NCBI GenBank assembly: GCA_013824115.1
Contig: PNNG01000022.1
Coordinates: forward strand, 228,119 to 292,118
DNA: 64,000 nucleotides
Direction: 5' to 3'
Source: Sphingobacteriaceae bacterium
Lineage (GTDB): Bacteria > Bacteroidota > Bacteroidia > UBA7662
This document shows positions 1 to 8,914 of the stretch, one piece after another. Under the pieces are notes generated by a model. The model did not search any database. It saw only the letters and a program-made list of their open reading frames with translations, and was not told where the DNA came from. A program made the position numbers and the translations under genes. How positions within the stretch are numbered: the first letter of the stretch is position 1; every line of letters begins with the position of its first letter.

Positions 1-1
1 G

Positions 2-1117
2 GTGAGGCATTTTTATGGTTTGCAAAGACCCGTTGAAATACCCCGTGATTCTATCCGTCAGGTATTTAATCGTTTTGGTGGAAATTTGGGCATTAAAAGT
101 CATTTGGTAGAGGCCGATCAGGTGGATTATGCAGCCAACTTTAGCTTCTACAGTTTAAACGACAGGGCAGGTCAACGCGAAAACAACTTGCGTTTGGATG
201 GTAATTTGCTCATCCGCAATGCCGAAAACCGCCTGACTTTTGATTTTGCCGTTGACCATACTGCTTTTGAGCAGTTGTCGGGATTGTCGACAGCCCGAAC
301 CTTGGTTTATTTTCAACCGCGCTTTAACCTCCAGAAATCAAAGTTGGCGGTGAATGCAGGTTTGAATTTGGCGATGGAAGCATCGGGCGGTATTTCGCAG
401 TTTCGCATTTATCCCCATGTTGACGCTACTTATCTCATCAACGACGTGTATGCCATTGCCTATGCAGGAATTACGGGCAATACCGAGCGCGTGAGCTATG
501 ACGATTTGGTGAGGGTCAATCCGTTCATAGGTGTGAATCCCGACATACGCAATTTGAACAACCGTTTTCAGCTTTATGGTGGTTTGAAAGGTAGTTTCGA
601 CGAATTGACATCCTATAATGTGATGTTGAGTTACCAACGTTTAGAGCAAGCTTTGTTTTACCTCAACGACACCGCCGATTTCAGCCGTTTGATGCCCGTT
701 TACGACAGTGCAGCCAGTATGTTTAATATACGGGTAGCGCTTGAAAGGAAGTTCAGCGACCGATACGCGATGCATGCCCGTTTTGATTGGCGCAATTATG
801 GGCTTTCGAACCTGGCTGCGCCCTTTATGCAACCAACTTTGGGTTTGAATGTGGGTGGTACTTATAATTTGCAATCGAAACTTCGCTTGAAAGCCGAAGC
901 AGTGGTGTTTAATGGGGTGCCCTACCTTGATGCCATGGGCGAGCAAAAGGAGCTCAAGGGGGTATTCGATTTAAATTTGGGTGCTACTTATACGTATAAC
1001 CGACATTTCGATTTCTTCCTCAATTTGAATAACGTAACTTCGGCCCGGTATTTCCGCTGGTACAGCTATCCCACCTTTGGGTTTAATGTTTTAGGTGGAT
1101 TGAACTTGCGTTTCTGA
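2..1117 (+). CDS. Outer-membrane beta-barrel protein, C-terminal part (5' end outside window)
   Basis: The frame is already open at the window edge, so the N-terminus is missing and the true start lies upstream. The visible 371 residues are rich in alternating polar/aromatic strands and end in a Phe after a strand-like segment ('GGLNLRF'), typical of the last strand of an outer-membrane barrel. The pattern resembles the barrel part of TonB-dependent-receptor-like proteins of Bacteroidota. No plug domain can be seen because the 5' part is cut off. A SPOR-domain gene follows after 7 bases and is probably co-transcribed. Ligand and transport role cannot be judged. It could also be a non-transport barrel of unknown role. 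Confidence 0.6.
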   Translation: MRHFYGLQRPVEIPRDSIRQVFNRFGGNLGIKSHLVEADQVDYAANFSFYSLNDRAGQRENNLRLDGNLLIRNAENRLTFDFAVDHTAFEQLSGLSTARTLVYFQPRFNLQKSKLAVNAGLNLAMEASGGISQFRIYPHVDATYLINDVYAIAYAGITGNTERVSYDDLVRVNPFIGVNPDIRNLNNRFQLYGGLKGSFDELTSYNVMLSYQRLEQALFYLNDTADFSRLMPVYDSAASMFNIRVALERKFSDRYAMHARFDWRNYGLSNLAAPFMQPTLGLNVGGTYNLQSKLRLKAEAVVFNGVPYLDAMGEQKELKGVFDLNLGATYTYNRHFDFFLNLNNVTSARYFRWYSYPTFGFNVLGGLNLRF

Positions 1118-1124
1118 AAACAAC

Positions 1125-2177
1125 ATGAAAACACTGCGGGAATTAGTCATCAAGCAAAAATCACCCATACAATTGGGTGAAATGGCTTATTTACAAGCGC
1201 AGTATGAGCCCGCAAGTTTGCAACAAGGGGGCAGGGTCATTAAACCGCCGCGCTATCGCTGGTTTCTGTATGAAGGCATTTGTGATTTGCCCCACGTAAT
1301 GCGTCATGATATTCAGGATGAGGCATTCATGGAAGCCTTGCTCGTTGGCGTAAGGTCGGGAGAGTCATTTGAATATGCCTCGTTTGGCATGTTTTACAAG
1401 CGGGAAGAAGGCTTTGAGCTGCTTTTATCGGCTGGAACTGCATACAAAACGGGTCCCAACTACGGTTTGCCATCTTTGAACTTGCAGCCCGTAAAAGCGG
1501 CTGGCAAAGTTCTCTTCGAACAAGGCCCAGTTAAGAATCGAAATGGCAATTTGTGGTGGCTGCAAGTGGCTGCCACGGTGTTGTTCATTGTATTGCTGAA
1601 TGTATTGGCATTGACCTATTTGTCGGAAAATGGTGGGCTCAGTTTTCAAGCACCTACCAAGGCGAGCTTATTCGATAGTTTGAAGGAGCCAGATCCATTC
1701 AGCTATGTAGAGGATACACTGGAGGAATTGTCGAATGTGCCCGACTTAAGCACTGCTCAGAAGCCATGGCAACCATATGACAGTTTACAAGAGGCTACCT
1801 CAGGGGTGGTTACTGAAGCAGCAACGGCTCCAGAAATCAAGGTTCAAGTAGTTTCTGCGAAAGAAGCGCCTGTGAAATTGGCCCAAAAAGCACCTGAGCC
1901 GAATATGGAAAGCAAGTCCAGTCAAAAGGTCGTTCGCGAAGAGGCAAATCAAGCCAGTGTGAAAGTGGTGGTTGGTGCTTTTGGACAGAAAGACAATGCC
2001 GATAAATGGGCATCAACCTTGCGTAAACGAGGTTTTGAGGCCCAGCTACTTCTACCTAAAGCAGGAACGTTGTATCGGGTGATAGTGGTAAATACCCAAT
2101 CGTCGAGCACCGAATCTGACTTTCTAAAGCAGGTTCAGGAAAATATTCATCCACAAGCCTGGGTTTTGGCAGAGTAA
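1125..2177 (+). CDS. SPOR-domain membrane protein with HU/CCDC81-like N-terminus
   Basis: This 350-residue protein has three parts. Residues 1 to about 125 resemble the HU-like domain found in Bacteroidota SPOR proteins. A single membrane helix lies at about 143-165 ('LWWLQVAATVLFIVLLNVLA'). A low-complexity linker leads to a C-terminal SPOR domain from about 280 ('VKVVVGAFGQKDNADKWAS'). SPOR domains bind glycan strands stripped of stem peptides at division sites, so a role in cell envelope or division is likely. The expected topology is a cytoplasmic N-terminus and a periplasmic SPOR domain. It follows the barrel gene by 7 bases and ends before a bidirectional terminator. The partner of the N-terminal domain is unknown. 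Confidence 0.8.
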   Translation: MKTLRELVIKQKSPIQLGEMAYLQAQYEPASLQQGGRVIKPPRYRWFLYEGICDLPHVMRHDIQDEAFMEALLVGVRSGESFEYASFGMFYKREEGFELLLSAGTAYKTGPNYGLPSLNLQPVKAAGKVLFEQGPVKNRNGNLWWLQVAATVLFIVLLNVLALTYLSENGGLSFQAPTKASLFDSLKEPDPFSYVEDTLEELSNVPDLSTAQKPWQPYDSLQEATSGVVTEAATAPEIKVQVVSAKEAPVKLAQKAPEPNMESKSSQKVVREEANQASVKVVVGAFGQKDNADKWASTLRKRGFEAQLLLPKAGTLYRVIVVNTQSSSTESDFLKQVQENIHPQAWVLAE

Positions 2178-2235
2178 TTGTTAGGTCCAAATTCTTTTTT
2201 TGGGAAATTTAATTTTCTATTCTGGAATACTTCCT

Positions 2236-2243
2236 TACATTTG
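2236..2243 (+). promoter_or_regulatory. Bacteroidota-type -7 box (TACATTTG) in an intergenic gap
   Basis: The box matches TAnnTTTG exactly, but no coding gene follows it on this strand before the terminator at 2306-2333. No good -33 TTTG lies at the usual distance of about 19 bases. It may drive a short untranslated RNA, or it may be a chance match. Confidence 0.3.
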
Positions 2244-2305
2244 TATGTAAGCTTTTCGCTTTTCAGCGAGTAGTTTTCATAGGTTTAGTTTAGTTTTCAG
2301 ACAGC

Positions 2306-2333
2306 AAAAAGGTGCCGGGAGGCACCTTTTTTT
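2306..2333. terminator. Bidirectional rho-independent terminator
   Basis: GGTGCC (2311-2316), loop GGGA, GGCACC (2321-2326), flanked by A5 on the left and T7 on the right. It therefore works on both strands between the convergent SPOR and M1 peptidase genes. Confidence 0.85.
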
Positions 2334-4179
2334 ATGGATGAAGCACTTGCTGGATACTGTTTCGGGCTACAGGATGGTAGCGCATCTGGTATTTATCAAA
2401 CCAGAGCATGGCTTTATCGCGACAAAGCAAATTGTTCCACAAGGCAGTATAAACCACCAACAATAGTTTTCTTCTGCCAGTTTTGGCCACATAAGCTTCT
2501 ACAGCAGGAAGCGCACCGAGGTAGTTATGCTGCAATATCAATTGAAACCAAACGGCTTGCAACTCTGCGTTTCCACTGCTACTAAATTGCAGGGTTTCAT
2601 CCAAGGCCGCCAACCGGGCTTCAGGCAATTGGCCCTGATTAATAACGCGCAAAAAGTACATCCACTCATAAACCGACCAAGCTCCAGTGGGTAAATAGGT
2701 GATTTCTTCGCCCTGGAGCCATAAACCAGCAACGGCTTCCACATTGGCAAAGCGGGCTGATATGCGCGGTACATAATTGTTAGGCAATGCAGGAGCATAT
2801 AACCAGGTATTCAATGTGGTAACATCCAGTGGTGAAGAGGCAAAAAGTTCTTTTTGATAGGTCTCTACAAAACTGGAGGTATTGTACACCCGAGCGGGCC
2901 TACTTTCTAGCCTTTTTTTAATCCACTGGTCGATTGACTTTTTGCCAAGGCTGTTTTCGAGTTGCATCATCATCGCAGTTACTTTTTGGTAACTCAGTGC
3001 ACCCAACACCAAATCGGGGTCTTTGCCTTCTAAATCAGGCACCAATATCAGCGCTTGCTTTTGCATTTTACTATGGGCCAAATTACGTGCGAGTTCGAGA
3101 TTGCTCAAGCTATGCATCATTTCGGCATAGCTTGGCCCTTCCATTTCTTCAATAATGCGGCGTTCGATATAACTGGTGAAAAACTCATTCAACCAAAAAT
3201 CTTCCCAACTGGCATGTTTTAGCAGTTGATCCGACCAAGCGTGTGCCAGCTCGTGTGCCACCAAATTGGTTAAGCTTCTGTCGCCCGCAATCAATGTAGG
3301 AGCCGCAAACATAATCATCGGATTTTCCATGCCACCAAATGGAAAACTGGGGGGAAGCACCAGTACATCGAAACGGCTCCAAGGCATATCGCCAAACAAT
3401 CGCTCGGCTGCTTTGATCATGGGTGGCAAATTGGCAAATTCTTGCCAGGCAGATTCGAGCATCGATTTTTCGGCAAAAATCCCCGATCGATCGTCGAAGG
3501 CCTTGTACTCGAAATCACCCACAGCCAATGAAAATAAGTAGGCAGGAATGGGTTTTGGATTGCTGAAATGGTAGGTGCCCGAGAGGCTTTTGTGCGCGCT
3601 GTTGGGAGCACTCATTACGGCCATGAGTCCGGGCGGGACTTTCAGCTCGGCATCGAAGCTAAAGCGCAATGCCGGACTGTCTTGGCAAGGTAGCCAGCTC
3701 CTGGTGAGTATGGCCTGGCCTTGCGAAAACAAAAAGGGATGTTGTTGATTGCTGGTTTGATCCGTTTCGAGCCATTGTAATCCCTTGGCGTTGCTCGATG
3801 TATGGTATTGAATATGAACAGTTTGAGTTCCTTTTTTTAAAGCAATGCGCAACGCACTTCCCAAAATGGCGTCCGCTCGATCGAGTTTCCAAGCTGTTGG
3901 TTGCTCATTGTCCAAGAGCACCTCCGTAATTACAAGTCCATAAGTATCGAATACAATGGTGTCGGCATCTTTTTCAGTTTCAATAACCCAACTGGCCCTT
4001 GCTGTTATGCGTTTGAGCGTAAAGTCAACCTGGCCCTTCCAGGCCAAATGGCTTGCCAATGCTTTGTTTGGCTGAGAGTAGCTGTGCGGGTCGATGGGGA
4101 TGGTCTCTTGGGCCGCATACCAGCTGCAAGCTTGACATATCAGCATGGCCAAACAAGCTGCTAACCGATGTAATTTCAT
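2332..4179 (-). CDS. M1-family metallopeptidase, exported
   Basis: A gluzincin aminopeptidase of the M1 (aminopeptidase N/leukotriene A4 hydrolase) family. Zinc ligands follow HExxH-x18-E: H309, E310, H313 and E332, counted from the Met at 4179. A GGMEN motif just upstream corresponds to the family's GAMEN exopeptidase motif. The N-terminus is a signal peptide containing cysteines (LICQAC), so it may be a lipoprotein, though the lipobox is weak. I chose 4179 because this ATG overlaps the stop of the upstream gene (TAATG), indicating translational coupling. The longer frame up to 4224 would run into that gene. The 615-residue product should cleave N-terminal residues from peptides in the periplasm or at the surface. 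Confidence 0.88.
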   Translation of the reverse strand: MKLHRLAACLAMLICQACSWYAAQETIPIDPHSYSQPNKALASHLAWKGQVDFTLKRITARASWVIETEKDADTIVFDTYGLVITEVLLDNEQPTAWKLDRADAILGSALRIALKKGTQTVHIQYHTSSNAKGLQWLETDQTSNQQHPFLFSQGQAILTRSWLPCQDSPALRFSFDAELKVPPGLMAVMSAPNSAHKSLSGTYHFSNPKPIPAYLFSLAVGDFEYKAFDDRSGIFAEKSMLESAWQEFANLPPMIKAAERLFGDMPWSRFDVLVLPPSFPFGGMENPMIMFAAPTLIAGDRSLTNLVAHELAHAWSDQLLKHASWEDFWLNEFFTSYIERRIIEEMEGPSYAEMMHSLSNLELARNLAHSKMQKQALILVPDLEGKDPDLVLGALSYQKVTAMMMQLENSLGKKSIDQWIKKRLESRPARVYNTSSFVETYQKELFASSPLDVTTLNTWLYAPALPNNYVPRISARFANVEAVAGLWLQGEEITYLPTGAWSVYEWMYFLRVINQGQLPEARLAALDETLQFSSSGNAELQAVWFQLILQHNYLGALPAVEAYVAKTGRRKLLLVVYTALWNNLLCRDKAMLWFDKYQMRYHPVARNSIQQVLHP

Positions 4180-4661
4180 TACCAACGAATGCCCATTTTT
4201 TGGTAAACAAAGTGGAGTAGCCAAGCGGGACCAATAAGCAAGAACTGCAGGTCTTTCAAGAAACTGGGCTTTTTGCCTTCAATTTTGTGCCCAATGAATT
4301 GACCCACCCAGGCCACTGCAAACACCCCAAATGAAATGAAAATATGTGCCGTGCTTCCTAAAGTGTGGAGCTGCACATTGCCCCATGCAAAGGCGGTGCT
4401 TATGAATAACATGCCCAAGAAAAGAGGGATGGAGAGGCGCACATAATACAGCGAGGCAGCCACCAAAAACAAACTGCCCCAATTCACCCAAGGATGGCCG
4501 GTTTGTTGAACCCAATTTTGAAGAAAGGCATGGGGAAGGTTCCAAATGAGCCCAATGAGGCTAAACATAATGGCAGGTACGCATATCCAATGCACCATTT
4601 TATTGGTGTGATTTTGGTGACTTTCGCCGTATTCGGCAAGCAATTGGTCGATTTTGCGCAT
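4179..4661 (-). CDS. Mpo1-like (DUF962/YGL010w family) membrane protein
   Basis: This 160-residue protein has four to five hydrophobic segments and the N-terminal family signature around 'YGESHQNHTNKMVHWICVP', with conserved His residues and an Asn. Yeast Mpo1 in this family is an Fe(II)-dependent dioxygenase of 2-hydroxy fatty-acid alpha-oxidation; the bacterial members are mostly uncharacterised. The start at 4661 ('MRKIDQLLAEYG') fits the family N-terminus. The frame stays open upstream, but that stretch is antisense to the next gene and looks non-coding. It is the first gene of a two-gene minus-strand operon with the M1 peptidase. Confidence 0.82.
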   Translation of the reverse strand: MRKIDQLLAEYGESHQNHTNKMVHWICVPAIMFSLIGLIWNLPHAFLQNWVQQTGHPWVNWGSLFLVAASLYYVRLSIPLFLGMLFISTAFAWGNVQLHTLGSTAHIFISFGVFAVAWVGQFIGHKIEGKKPSFLKDLQFLLIGPAWLLHFVYQKMGIRW

Positions 4662-4755
4662 GATGGCTTTAATTGAGTTTCGAAAATTAACTTTTTTACA
4701 CAAATCTTTTACGCTTCTTCCCCACGAAAGGGGCAATAAGCAGCTTGCGAAGTTG

Positions 4756-4763
4756 TATTTTTG
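4756..4763 (+). promoter_or_regulatory. -7 promoter box (TATTTTTG) before the BatA-like gene
   Basis: Matches TAnnTTTG. It ends 6 bases before the ATG at 4770, so the transcript would be almost leaderless. It overlaps a TTG at 4761, which argues against that codon being the start. Confidence 0.55.
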
Positions 4764-4769
4764 GGCTGC

Positions 4770-6800
4770 ATGAATTTCGCCAATCCCGCTGCATTGTGGG
4801 GCTTGTTTGCCCTCTTGGTACCCATTGCGGTTCATTTGTTTAGTTTCAGAACCTCTAAACGGGTGCTTTTCAGCAATTTGAGTTTGCTTACCGAAATTAA
4901 GCAAGAAAGCAGCAAAAGGCGACTGCTCAAAGAGCGCTTGTTGCTTTTGAGCCGCTTGTTGGCGCTGTTGTGCCTGGTTTTTGCCTTTGCCCAACCCCGC
5001 TGGGGCAATGCCTCCGAAATTGTATCCCCAGGAAGCCGGTACCACAGCCTTTTTGTTGATAATAGTCCCAGCATGCTTTTGGAAGGCAGTGAGGGACTGC
5101 TCATAGAACAAGCCCGAGAAGCCGCCCGCGCCATCGCTTTGGCTGCAAGTCCGAACGAACGCTTCCAATTACTCACCCACGACTTTGCACCCCAATCGCA
5201 GCGCTGGTTAAGTCGCGATGGCTTTTTGGCCGCCCTGGAGGAGGTACGGCCGGCATTCGTGTCGCGCTTGCCTCAAGAAATCATCGACCGACAATTAGAT
5301 GCCGTACATGGCTTTGCCGACAAAAAAGCGGTTCAGTTTTATTGGATAAGCGATTTTCAGAAGTCGGCCATGCCTTTGGAAGGATTAGAGAGGGGCGCAG
5401 ATTTAAATGTGCAACTGGTGCAATTGATTCCCGAAGAGGCGGGAAACGTTTATGTAGACACCGCTTGGCTGGAGCCACCGCTTTTGCGCAAAGGAGAAAA
5501 AGCGCGCTTGTTGTTTCGACTTAAAAATGGCGGAAGAACCGATGCCAATGGTGTGCTGGTACAATTGCGCTTGTCGGAAGTGCAAAAAGGCCTGGCAAAT
5601 GTCGACATTGCCGCTGGCGCCAGTGTGGTGGATACCATCGATTTCACGCCCGACCAAACCGGTGTTTTGCCAGCCACTTTAGAGCTCGACGACCGGGTTT
5701 TTCCATTTGACGACCGCTGGTACATGCAATTCAAGGTAGAATCGGAGTTGCCCCTCGTATACCTGAGGCCCGAGAAAGCTTCACCATTCATCAAAGCGCT
5801 TTTTGCCAAAGACGATTTTGTGGCAATGCAAGAAATGCCTGCGGTGCGGGTCGACCTAAATGTGCTCCAATCGGCACGGGCCTTGGTGCTTGAAGGGGTG
5901 GATGCCAGTGCAAGCGGACTGCTCGAAAGCATCAAGGCGCAGGTAGAGGCTGGGGCTTCGTTGGTGTACATTCCAGGAGAAAACGAGACCGCGGGCAATT
6001 TGCAGCAGGTGTTGAGTTACTTCACAGGTGGACAAGTAGGCGAGTTGGTTGAGGAGGCCATGGCCGTGCGTAAGCTCGACTTCAACGACAAACTTTTTCA
6101 AGAAACCTTCAGCCGTTTGCCCGAGCAAATGTTGCTTCCCACAGCCAAGAAGTATTTTTCTTACAAGCCACACCCAGCTGATAGGGTATTGATGGAATTG
6201 GCCAATGGTGCGCCCTGGTTGATCCGCCGGGAGCTAGGCAACGGCAATGTGGTGGTTTTGCTAAGCGCTTTGCAGCCCAGTTGGACCGATATGCCTCAAC
6301 AGGCACTTTTTGTACCCACTTTCGATCGGGCAGTCCAATTGAGCGGTGGATTGCTGCCCACTTCCATCCGCTTACGCGATGCGCTACAGATTGAACTTCG
6401 TACCAGCGATGTGCCCAAAGACGGCGTACTGTCGTTGCACAACGAACAAAACAGCTGGTTGCCAGAGGTACGGCGCATAGGAAACCGATTGCTTTTGTTT
6501 TTGACAGGCAATAAAATTGGTCCTGGCCACTATCAAATTCAAGTAAACAACCAAACCATATCCAATGTGCTTTTAGCCCTGAATGGCGATGAAACCGAGT
6601 CGCAGCTGAACTACTATGATTCGAAAGAATTGGCTGCCTGGGTAACGCAATGGGGATGGCAACAACAGCAAGTTACAACCGCTTCATTGGCTGGCAAAAT
6701 GCTCGACGCAGCCAGCCATGGTACTGCCTGGAAATGGTTATTGCTGGGGGTTTTGGTATTTTTGCTCACGGAAACATTCATTCTCAAATTTTTGCGCTGA
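4770..6800 (+). CDS. BatA/VWA-like double-membrane-segment protein
   Basis: The N-terminus (about residues 1-80) is the BatA 'aerotolerance regulator' N-terminal domain: two hydrophobic helices around a basic loop ('FSFRTSKRVLFSNLSLL'). Next comes a von Willebrand A-like segment with a MIDAS-type DxSxS motif (D97, S99, S101 in 'DNSPSM'). A periplasm-like region of about 500 residues and a last membrane helix at the C-terminus follow. At 676 residues it is much longer than BatA itself and matches the large BatA-domain proteins widespread in Bacteroidota, whose role is unknown. Its stop overlaps the start of the dihydroorotase-like gene (TGATG), so it heads the operon through 12071. Confidence 0.75.
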   Translation: MNFANPAALWGLFALLVPIAVHLFSFRTSKRVLFSNLSLLTEIKQESSKRRLLKERLLLLSRLLALLCLVFAFAQPRWGNASEIVSPGSRYHSLFVDNSPSMLLEGSEGLLIEQAREAARAIALAASPNERFQLLTHDFAPQSQRWLSRDGFLAALEEVRPAFVSRLPQEIIDRQLDAVHGFADKKAVQFYWISDFQKSAMPLEGLERGADLNVQLVQLIPEEAGNVYVDTAWLEPPLLRKGEKARLLFRLKNGGRTDANGVLVQLRLSEVQKGLANVDIAAGASVVDTIDFTPDQTGVLPATLELDDRVFPFDDRWYMQFKVESELPLVYLRPEKASPFIKALFAKDDFVAMQEMPAVRVDLNVLQSARALVLEGVDASASGLLESIKAQVEAGASLVYIPGENETAGNLQQVLSYFTGGQVGELVEEAMAVRKLDFNDKLFQETFSRLPEQMLLPTAKKYFSYKPHPADRVLMELANGAPWLIRRELGNGNVVVLLSALQPSWTDMPQQALFVPTFDRAVQLSGGLLPTSIRLRDALQIELRTSDVPKDGVLSLHNEQNSWLPEVRRIGNRLLLFLTGNKIGPGHYQIQVNNQTISNVLLALNGDETESQLNYYDSKELAAWVTQWGWQQQQVTTASLAGKMLDAASHGTAWKWLLLGVLVFLLTETFILKFLR

Positions 6801-8071
6801 TGCAAATACTCATCAAACAAGCCCGCATTTTTGATCCAGGTTCGGGCCATCATGGCGAAAGGCGCGATGTTTTGCTCGATGCTGGCAAAATCAGCGCCAT
6901 AGAAGCAACGCTTGAAGCAGCAAGTGCCCAGCACATCAGTGGTGCCGATTTGTGGCTAACACCTTCCTTTACCGATACCTACGCCTTTCTGCGCGAACCA
7001 GGCCATGAATACAAAGAAACCCTGCAAACAGGCAGTGAAGCCGCTTTCAGAGGAGGGTTCACCCGCTTGCTCGTTCAACCCGATACAAAGCCTGTCATCC
7101 AAACCAAAGGCGAGGTACAAGCGCTTTTAAGCCGGCAGGGAAATAAGGTAGGACTGTTGCCCGCTGGTGCTGCCACCGAAGATTTGCAGGGCAAGCACCT
7201 CACCGAAATGCTCGATATGTTTGCAGCTGGTGCTGTTGCTTTCTCCAATGCCGATCAACCCATTGACGATAGCAGGGTGATGCTGCTGGCCTTGCAATAC
7301 GCCCAACAGGTAGATGCCATGCTTATGGTGTTGCCGGTAGACAGCTACCTGAGCAAAGGGGGACAAGCGCACGAAGGTTTGGTAAGTACCCGCCTCGGAT
7401 TACGCGGCATTCCGGCACTTGCCGAAGAGCTGCGCGTGGCCCGCGACCTCGATTTATTGGCTTACACTGGAGGAAGGCTGCATTTTTCGAAAATAAGCAC
7501 TGCAGGTAGTGTTGATCGCATCCGCAAGGCAAAAGCTGCCGGATTGCGGGTAAGCTGCGGCGTAGCAGCCTACCAGCTGCTCCTTACCGATGAAGCCCTG
7601 CAAGGCTTCGATACCCGCTTTAAATCGATGCCTCCCTTGCGCGATGAGTCCCATCGAATGGCCCTGCTCGAAGGCTTGCGTGATGGCACCATCGATGTGA
7701 TTTGCAGCGACCATCAACCAGAAGATACCGAGCACAAGGCTTTGGAATTTGACTTGTCGAATTTTGGCTTGGCTGGACTTGAAACGGCACTTTCAGCAGT
7801 CGTCACTGCCACTGCAGGCGATGAGGCCTTGCTTGATAAGTGTTTGGCCGCCCTCACCAGAGGTCCCGAAGGGCTCTTAGGCTTATCGAGCCATACTTCG
7901 CAATCCGGTAATCGCGCTTCATTGGTGGTATTCGACCGCGGCGCCAGCTATACTGTAAACTCCAGAATATTGGCCAGCAAAGGGGTTAACAATCCTTTTC
8001 TAGCATCAACCCTACAAGGCCCTATTCGCCTGGTGGTAAACCAAAACGAAAATTATTTCACGCATGTATGA
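6800..8071 (+). CDS. Dihydroorotase-like protein lacking catalytic metal ligands
   Basis: The fold signature is that of class I dihydroorotase: 'FLREPG' near residue 63, 'GGFTRLLVQPDTKPV', 'MPPLRDE' and 'IDVICSDHQPED'. The family's D-x-H-x-H is here D59-T-Y61-A-F63, so both zinc-binding His are lost. The His of the AHCED motif is replaced (VLPVD) and the His of CHVST is a Lys (SKIST). Of the main ligands only the late Asp (SDHQP) seems kept. Catalysis is therefore unlikely. Inactive dihydroorotases are known that scaffold aspartate transcarbamoylase, for example PyrC' of pseudomonads, and a structural role is the best guess. The start overlaps the upstream stop (TGATG). The 423-residue length is normal for the family. 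Confidence 0.8.
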   Translation: MQILIKQARIFDPGSGHHGERRDVLLDAGKISAIEATLEAASAQHISGADLWLTPSFTDTYAFLREPGHEYKETLQTGSEAAFRGGFTRLLVQPDTKPVIQTKGEVQALLSRQGNKVGLLPAGAATEDLQGKHLTEMLDMFAAGAVAFSNADQPIDDSRVMLLALQYAQQVDAMLMVLPVDSYLSKGGQAHEGLVSTRLGLRGIPALAEELRVARDLDLLAYTGGRLHFSKISTAGSVDRIRKAKAAGLRVSCGVAAYQLLLTDEALQGFDTRFKSMPPLRDESHRMALLEGLRDGTIDVICSDHQPEDTEHKALEFDLSNFGLAGLETALSAVVTATAGDEALLDKCLAALTRGPEGLLGLSSHTSQSGNRASLVVFDRGASYTVNSRILASKGVNNPFLASTLQGPIRLVVNQNENYFTHV

Positions 8072-8873
8072 CCGCATAAAACAGTCGGCGGTGGGCCTCC
8101 TCAGTGGGCTCCATCTGGCGCAGCTGCCACAGGCAAAACAGGCCCTGGGTACCAAACCCGAAACCCTCGTAGCTGATCTTAAATCTTGGCTAGAGCAGGA
8201 GGACAGCGCAGCGAATCAGGCCTGGCAAGGTCGTTTGCAGGCTGTTTTGGGCTTGTTAAGCGATGCCAAGGATTTGGCCCAAAGTGTAAAGTCGCTTGAT
8301 TTGCTTTGCAAGGAGGATGCGGCCCTTCAGCCGTATAAAGAGTATATTTTCGATTTGCTCTATATATCCTGGCTCAGTTGGCAAGAAAGCCAAGGCAATG
8401 ATGATTGGATGGACAGTCCCGAATGGCAGCGCCTCGAAGAAAAGCTGGCAGAACGTGGTACCGAAATGCTTACCATGCTCATGTACTTGCAGGAAGTAGT
8501 GGATTCAGAGCTGAAGGCCAATCTCGATGATTTTTTGGAAGAATTCCTCATCGATGAGGAAATGGACTTTCAGGAAGACCTGGAAGTGTATGAAGAAGTG
8601 ATTGAAAACCGACCTTGGCTGGATTTGACCTATGCCGAAATGGTGAGCAATGCCGAGCAATTGGAAGAGCAAACCGCTATTCCTGAATTGTTTACGCCCT
8701 TGTTTTGCTTTTTTAAGAGTCCCGAAAAATCGCAAATTAATTTGCTGGCCACCTTGGGTGCCGGTGGAAATGTACAGCGCAATTTGGCAGTGGTACTGGC
8801 CTTACAAGGCTTTTATAAAGGTTTAGAGGGCATAGAGGCTGCGTTCTTGCTACCAACAGAAGGTGCAAATTGA
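8064..8873 (+). CDS. Acidic protein of unknown function
   Basis: A 269-residue protein that I cannot assign to a family. It has no signal peptide or membrane helix and looks helical. A very acidic centre runs at about residues 155-195 (many Glu/Asp), and Trp-rich stretches precede it ('ISWLSWQES', 'DWMDSPEWQRL'). The C-terminus is more hydrophobic. It starts inside the preceding gene (8-base overlap), so it is probably made together with the dihydroorotase-like protein and may be its partner. A new promoter lies just after its stop. Confidence 0.6.
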   Translation: MYDRIKQSAVGLLSGLHLAQLPQAKQALGTKPETLVADLKSWLEQEDSAANQAWQGRLQAVLGLLSDAKDLAQSVKSLDLLCKEDAALQPYKEYIFDLLYISWLSWQESQGNDDWMDSPEWQRLEEKLAERGTEMLTMLMYLQEVVDSELKANLDDFLEEFLIDEEMDFQEDLEVYEEVIENRPWLDLTYAEMVSNAEQLEEQTAIPELFTPLFCFFKSPEKSQINLLATLGAGGNVQRNLAVVLALQGFYKGLEGIEAAFLLPTEGAN

Positions 8874-8884
8874 GCAGTGTTTTT

Positions 8885-8892
8885 TAACTTTG
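8885..8892 (+). promoter_or_regulatory. -7 promoter box (TAACTTTG) before the DUF4199 genes
   Basis: Exact TAnnTTTG, 22 bases before the ATG at 8915. No convincing -33 box is seen at 17-21 bases. Confidence 0.55.
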
Positions 8893-8914
8893 CAGTATTC
8901 AATCAAAAATCACG

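Noticed and set aside
4662..5168. Minus-strand extension of the Mpo1-like frame
   Set aside because: It lies opposite the conserved BatA N-terminal domain, adds low-complexity Gln/Lys sequence, and the family N-terminus starts at 4661.
5450..5998. Minus-strand open frame opposite the BatA-like gene
   Set aside because: Ser/Thr-rich sequence without domain features; a shadow of the coding strand.
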